Source: an uncultured Cetobacterium sp.
GTDB taxonomy: Bacteria > Fusobacteriota > Fusobacteriia > Fusobacteriales > Fusobacteriaceae
Assembly (NCBI GenBank): GCA_949293295.1
Contig: CASFCG010000025.1
Location: forward strand, 1 to 46,064
Length of the DNA: 46,064 bases
Direction of reading: 5' to 3'
Numbering within the stretch: the first letter of the stretch is position 1; every line of letters begins with the position of its first letter. The position numbers were made by a program, and so were the translations under genes. This document shows, in pieces, positions 43,058 to 46,064 of this stretch. The notes below the pieces were generated by a model. The model was not told where the DNA came from and did not search any database. It worked only from the letters and a program-made list of their open reading frames with translations.

Positions 43058-43089
43058 AAAGTTTAGTAACTTGATTTTTGAGGAGAGTT

Positions 43090-43806
43090 ATGAAGATATA
43101 TAGATTCGATAAGATAGATTCGACAAATGAGTTTTTAAAAAAATGTGATGGACTAGAGGAGAGAGATGTAGTAATAGCTAAGGTTCAAACCGCTGGAAAA
43201 GGAAGAAGAGGGAACAGTTGGGTATCACTGGAGGGAGCAGGATTATTCTCGTTTGTTTTAAAAGAGGATGAAAAAATAGCACAAGAGGAATATTTGAAGC
43301 TTCCACTTTTAGTGGGATATTCGCTTTTAAAGACATTGAGGAGATTTGAGGATTTGGATTATAAATTTAAATGGACAAACGATATATATCTAAATGAGAA
43401 GAAATTAAGTGGAATATTGATTGAAAAAATTGAAAACAACTATATAATAGGTATTGGAATAAATATAAATAATCAAATTCCGGAAAAGATTAAAGAGATT
43501 GCTATCTCATTAAATGATGTAACTGAAAAAATTTATAATCTAGAAGAGGTTATTTTTACTATAATAGAGGATTTTTTTGGAGAGTTTGAGAGATTTAAAA
43601 ATGGTGAATGGTTCAAAATATTAAAGGAGATAAACGAAAAAAACTATCTTTTTGGAAAAAGAATTGATATTGTTTATGGAAAAATAAAAGAGAGTGGATT
43701 AGCAGGAGAGATTTTAAAAAATGGTGAACTAGAGGTATTTCTAGGAAATCAGGTGAAAAGCTATAATGTAGGGGAGATTCATATATCAAGGGAAAGCAAG
43801 GGATAA
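43090..43806 (+). CDS. birA: Biotin--protein ligase
   Basis: 238 residues, the catalytic and C-terminal domains only; the DNA-binding domain of E. coli BirA is missing, so it is a class I ligase without repressor function. Motifs: IDSTNEFLKK, biotinyl-AMP loop GKGRRGNSWVS, and KWTNDIYLNEKKLSGILIE with the catalytic lysine. It attaches biotin to carboxylase carrier proteins. ATG 43090 follows GAGGAG; a TTG 12 bases upstream is not used. Confidence 0.93.
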   Translation: MKIYRFDKIDSTNEFLKKCDGLEERDVVIAKVQTAGKGRRGNSWVSLEGAGLFSFVLKEDEKIAQEEYLKLPLLVGYSLLKTLRRFEDLDYKFKWTNDIYLNEKKLSGILIEKIENNYIIGIGININNQIPEKIKEIAISLNDVTEKIYNLEEVIFTIIEDFFGEFERFKNGEWFKILKEINEKNYLFGKRIDIVYGKIKESGLAGEILKNGELEVFLGNQVKSYNVGEIHISRESKG

Positions 43807-43809
43807 AGA

Positions 43810-44850
43810 GTGAAAGGAAAGGTAGTATTAGGATTAAGTGGTGGTGTTGATTCCTCTACATCTGCGTACATTTTAAAGGATGAGGGATTCGAGGTAATAG
43901 GGGTAACTTTGATATGCACTGATGAACAGCTTAACTCAAAAGATTTAGAAGATGCGAAAAATATTACAAAAAAACTTGGAATAAAGCATGTTTTAGTTGA
44001 TATTAGGAAAGAGTTTAAAGAAAAAGTTATAAATTATTTTTTAGATGAATATTCAAAAGGTTCTACACCTTCTCCATGCGTGGTCTGTGATGAACTGATA
44101 AAAATAGAAAATCTAAAGAGAATAGCGGATAGTGAAGGGGCATACTATATAGCTACGGGACATTATTGTGAAACAGTGTTTAATGAGAGGTTTAAGAAGA
44201 CTCTTTTGACAAAAGCAAAAGATGAAAGAAAAGACCAAAGCTACATGCTCTATAGAATAGAGCCAGATATTTTAAGAAGAATAATATTTCCATTAGCAAA
44301 ATATGAAAAAAGATATGTAAGAGAGAAAGCAAAAAATTATGGTTTGGAAGTTTATGATAAAAAGGATAGTCAAGGGCTTTGTTTTGCTAGACTAGGTTAT
44401 TTGGATTTTTTGAAAAGCGAGTTGCAATTTGAGATAAAAAAAGGGGATTTTGTAGATAAAGATGGAAATGTATTAGGACAACATCAAGGATATCAGCTAT
44501 ATACGATAGGTCAAAGAAGAGGTTTAGGAGTTATATTTTCAAGAGTGTATTTTATAATTGATATAATTCCAGAGAGAAATCAAATTGTTTTAGGAGATTA
44601 TACTGATTTGGATAGAGAGCTAATAGAATTAGTTGAATTTAAATCTCACATCCCCATAGAGGAGTTGGAAGAATTGGAGCTTTTAGCAAAACCTAGATTT
44701 TCAAGCTTTGGATTTTACGGTAAAGTTTTCAGAAATAATGGAAAAATATATTTTAAATATAATAAAAAAAATCCTCAGAATGCAAGAGGTCAACATCTAG
44801 TTTTATACTTTAATGATTGTATTGTAGGAGGAGGAAAAATTAAATTTTAA
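43810..44850 (+). CDS. mnmA: tRNA-specific 2-thiouridylase MnmA
   Basis: 346 residues. PP-loop SGGVDSS (10-16) binds ATP, TPSPCVVC holds the likely nucleophile Cys93 (with an extra Cys90), and the second catalytic cysteine is Cys191 in DSQGLCFA. TIGQRRGLG and the C-terminal GQHLVLYFNDCIVGGGKI are also family motifs. It thiolates U34 of tRNA-Lys, -Glu and -Gln. The start is GTG (43810), 3 bases after the birA stop. The second active-site segment reads LCFARLGY where ICFIGE-like residues are commoner, a minor variation. Confidence 0.93.
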   Translation: MKGKVVLGLSGGVDSSTSAYILKDEGFEVIGVTLICTDEQLNSKDLEDAKNITKKLGIKHVLVDIRKEFKEKVINYFLDEYSKGSTPSPCVVCDELIKIENLKRIADSEGAYYIATGHYCETVFNERFKKTLLTKAKDERKDQSYMLYRIEPDILRRIIFPLAKYEKRYVREKAKNYGLEVYDKKDSQGLCFARLGYLDFLKSELQFEIKKGDFVDKDGNVLGQHQGYQLYTIGQRRGLGVIFSRVYFIIDIIPERNQIVLGDYTDLDRELIELVEFKSHIPIEELEELELLAKPRFSSFGFYGKVFRNNGKIYFKYNKKNPQNARGQHLVLYFNDCIVGGGKIKF

Positions 44851-44862
44851 GAGGTAGTATAG

Positions 44863-45933
44863 ATGAAGATTGAAAAGTTATTATTAGAAAGAGATATTGA
44901 TGCAGTTTTAATAACAGATATTTTAAATGTTAGATATATGACTGGTTTTACTGGAAGCACGGCATTAGGATTAGCACTGAAAGATAAAAGATATCTTATA
45001 ACGGATTTTAGGTATAGTTCTCAGGCTAAAAAAGAGATTGAAAATTCAGGATTTGAGTTAGTATGTGAAAATGTAGATTTATTTTTAAAAGTAAATGAAA
45101 TTTTAAAAGATAATAAAGTAAAAAGATTAGGAATAGAGAAAAGAAATATAACTTTAGAAAACTATGATAGATTTAGAGAGAGCTTTAATGTTGAGTTTGT
45201 AGGTATTGATGAATTTTTTACAAAACAAAGAGCAATAAAATCTAAGGAAGAGATTGAAACAATTAGAAAAGCAGTACAAATTGCGGAAGAGGCTTTAAAA
45301 AAAGTTATTCCAAAAATAAAGATTGGGATGAAAGAGATTGAGATAGCAACAGAATTAGAATATGAAATGAGAAAATTAGGAGCTTCAAAATCCTCTTTTA
45401 ATATGATTGTAGCTTCAAATGAACGTTCTGCACTTCCTCATGGTGTAGCAAGTGAAAAAAGAGTCGAAGAGGGTTTTTTGACGATAGATTACGGATGTTT
45501 TTACAAAGGTTATGCTTCAGATATAACTAGAACTTTTTATGTTGGAAATAAAATATCAGAAAAACATAGGGAGATATATGAAATAGTAAAAACAGCAAAT
45601 GAGTTGGCTATAAAGGCAGTACGTGCGGGAATAAAAAATCGTGAGTTAGATAAAATAGCAAGAGATTACATTGAAGAGAGAGGATATGGAAAATATTTTG
45701 GTCATGGATTGGGACATAGTTTTGGCTTAGAAATCCATGAAGAGCCATATATCTCTTTTAAGGCTCAAAATACTATTTTAGAGCCAGGAATGGTAATAAC
45801 AATAGAGCCAGGAATATATTTAGAGGGATTTGGCGGTGTGAGAATAGAGGATGATGTTGTCGTTACAGAGGATGGATGTGAAGTATTAACAACATTAAGT
45901 AAGGAATTGCACATAATTCTACAAAAGGAATAA
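44863..45933 (+). CDS. M24-family Xaa-Pro aminopeptidase
   Basis: 356 residues. An N-terminal creatinase-like domain (about 1-125: [23 protein letters not shown]) precedes the pita-bread catalytic domain with all metal ligands: [18 protein letters not shown] (two Asp), [16 protein letters not shown] (His), VITIEPGIY (Glu) and GGVRIEDD (Glu). It removes N-terminal residues that precede proline. It is the last gene of the co-directional run, 12 bases after mnmA. PepP/PepQ-type; which of the two cannot be decided. Confidence 0.94.
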   Translation: MKIEKLLLERDIDAVLITDILNVRYMTGFTGSTALGLALKDKRYLITDFRYSSQAKKEIENSGFELVCENVDLFLKVNEILKDNKVKRLGIEKRNITLENYDRFRESFNVEFVGIDEFFTKQRAIKSKEEIETIRKAVQIAEEALKKVIPKIKIGMKEIEIATELEYEMRKLGASKSSFNMIVASNERSALPHGVASEKRVEEGFLTIDYGCFYKGYASDITRTFYVGNKISEKHREIYEIVKTANELAIKAVRAGIKNRELDKIARDYIEERGYGKYFGHGLGHSFGLEIHEEPYISFKAQNTILEPGMVITIEPGIYLEGFGGVRIEDDVVVTEDGCEVLTTLSKELHIILQKE

Positions 45934-45963
45934 AAATAGATTTTTTATGATAAGATTATTGTA

Positions 45964-46064
45964 GTGTCCATTTAGGGTATACTCTATTTAGACACAAAAA
46001 TTTGTGAAAATCTAAAAATTTTCGCGTATAAAAAGAATAGTTTTAGAATAAAAAGCAAAAGTTT
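45964..46064. repeat. Second copy of the MITE-like repeat, inverted and cut by the window end
   Basis: The reverse complement of this segment matches 23916-24019 with about six substitutions, all transitions, over nearly 100 positions. It includes one palindromic end centred on GTATAC (45979-45984 region) and the A/T-rich inner part up to the arm of the central hairpin, where the window stops. It begins 30 bases after the peptidase stop codon. Confidence 0.8.

Noticed and set aside
1-46064. CRISPR array, transposase gene, prophage or toxin-antitoxin pair
   Set aside because: No regularly spaced direct repeats and no matching protein families were found on either strand. The only mobile-like DNA is the non-coding repeat element.

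Overview
The window is about 46 kb of very AT-rich chromosome (coding regions clearly below 35 % GC by eye). It looks like a member of the Fusobacteriota, of the Fusobacterium/Cetobacterium kind. Reasons: a Gram-negative energy-transduction set (TonB, ExbB, ExbD) and diaminopimelate epimerase sit beside Firmicutes-like operon fragments (ylxM-ffh-rpsP). There is a class I-type hybrid cluster protein of anaerobes, strong AGGAGG ribosome sites, and secreted proteins that start with MKKILLGL. The assignment is an inference from gene content and base composition.

Layout. 1-900: tRNA-Arg(CCT) and a dead XRE regulator. 894-2863: ylxM-ffh-rpsP from a perfect consensus promoter. 3144-8505: a PHP phosphoesterase, an ABC importer and an alkaline-phosphatase-superfamily hydrolase in one operon. 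8949-14271: the mannitol system (mtlR, mtlA, mtlD). 14487-15914: an amino-acid permease. 16136-18225 (minus): nfo, exbD, exbB, with tonB divergent at 18378. 19251-22326 (minus): rpmE, upp, dapF and a CBS/DUF21 membrane protein. 22752-23495 (minus): an unrecognised secreted protein. 23496-24274: a gene-poor stretch with a palindrome-ended repeat element and the rpsO leader. 24275-27825: rpsO, a YibE/F membrane protein, an orphan dnaN and corA. 28052-31270: a decarboxylase-arginase fusion and an RpiR regulator. 31685-34234: hcp divergent from an IclR regulator. 34452-45933: a long co-directional run coaE, U32 protein, pgpA, cinA, XRE-cupin regulator, FakA-FakB fusion, galE, birA, mnmA, Xaa-Pro peptidase. 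The window ends inside a second, inverted copy of the repeat element.

Most of the window is ordinary housekeeping and catabolic DNA. The points that stand out are: (1) a 783-residue fusion of a SpeA-like PLP decarboxylase to an arginase-type hydrolase, predicted to convert arginine to putrescine plus urea and CO2 in one polypeptide; (2) an 834-residue fusion of the fatty acid kinase catalytic subunit (DAK2/FakA) to its fatty-acid-binding partner (DegV/FakB), with an XRE-cupin regulator just upstream; (3) a short MITE-like repeat with palindromic ends in two inverted copies; (4) a GTAAC-N4-GTTAC site placed at about -41.5 of the hcp promoter and over the -35 of the divergent IclR gene; (5) an unusual nfo leader, with a hairpin and a TTG mini-ORF between the Shine-Dalgarno and the ATG; (6) an uncharacterised importer-plus-two-phosphoesterases operon. 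I see no CRISPR array, prophage, transposase gene or defence island.
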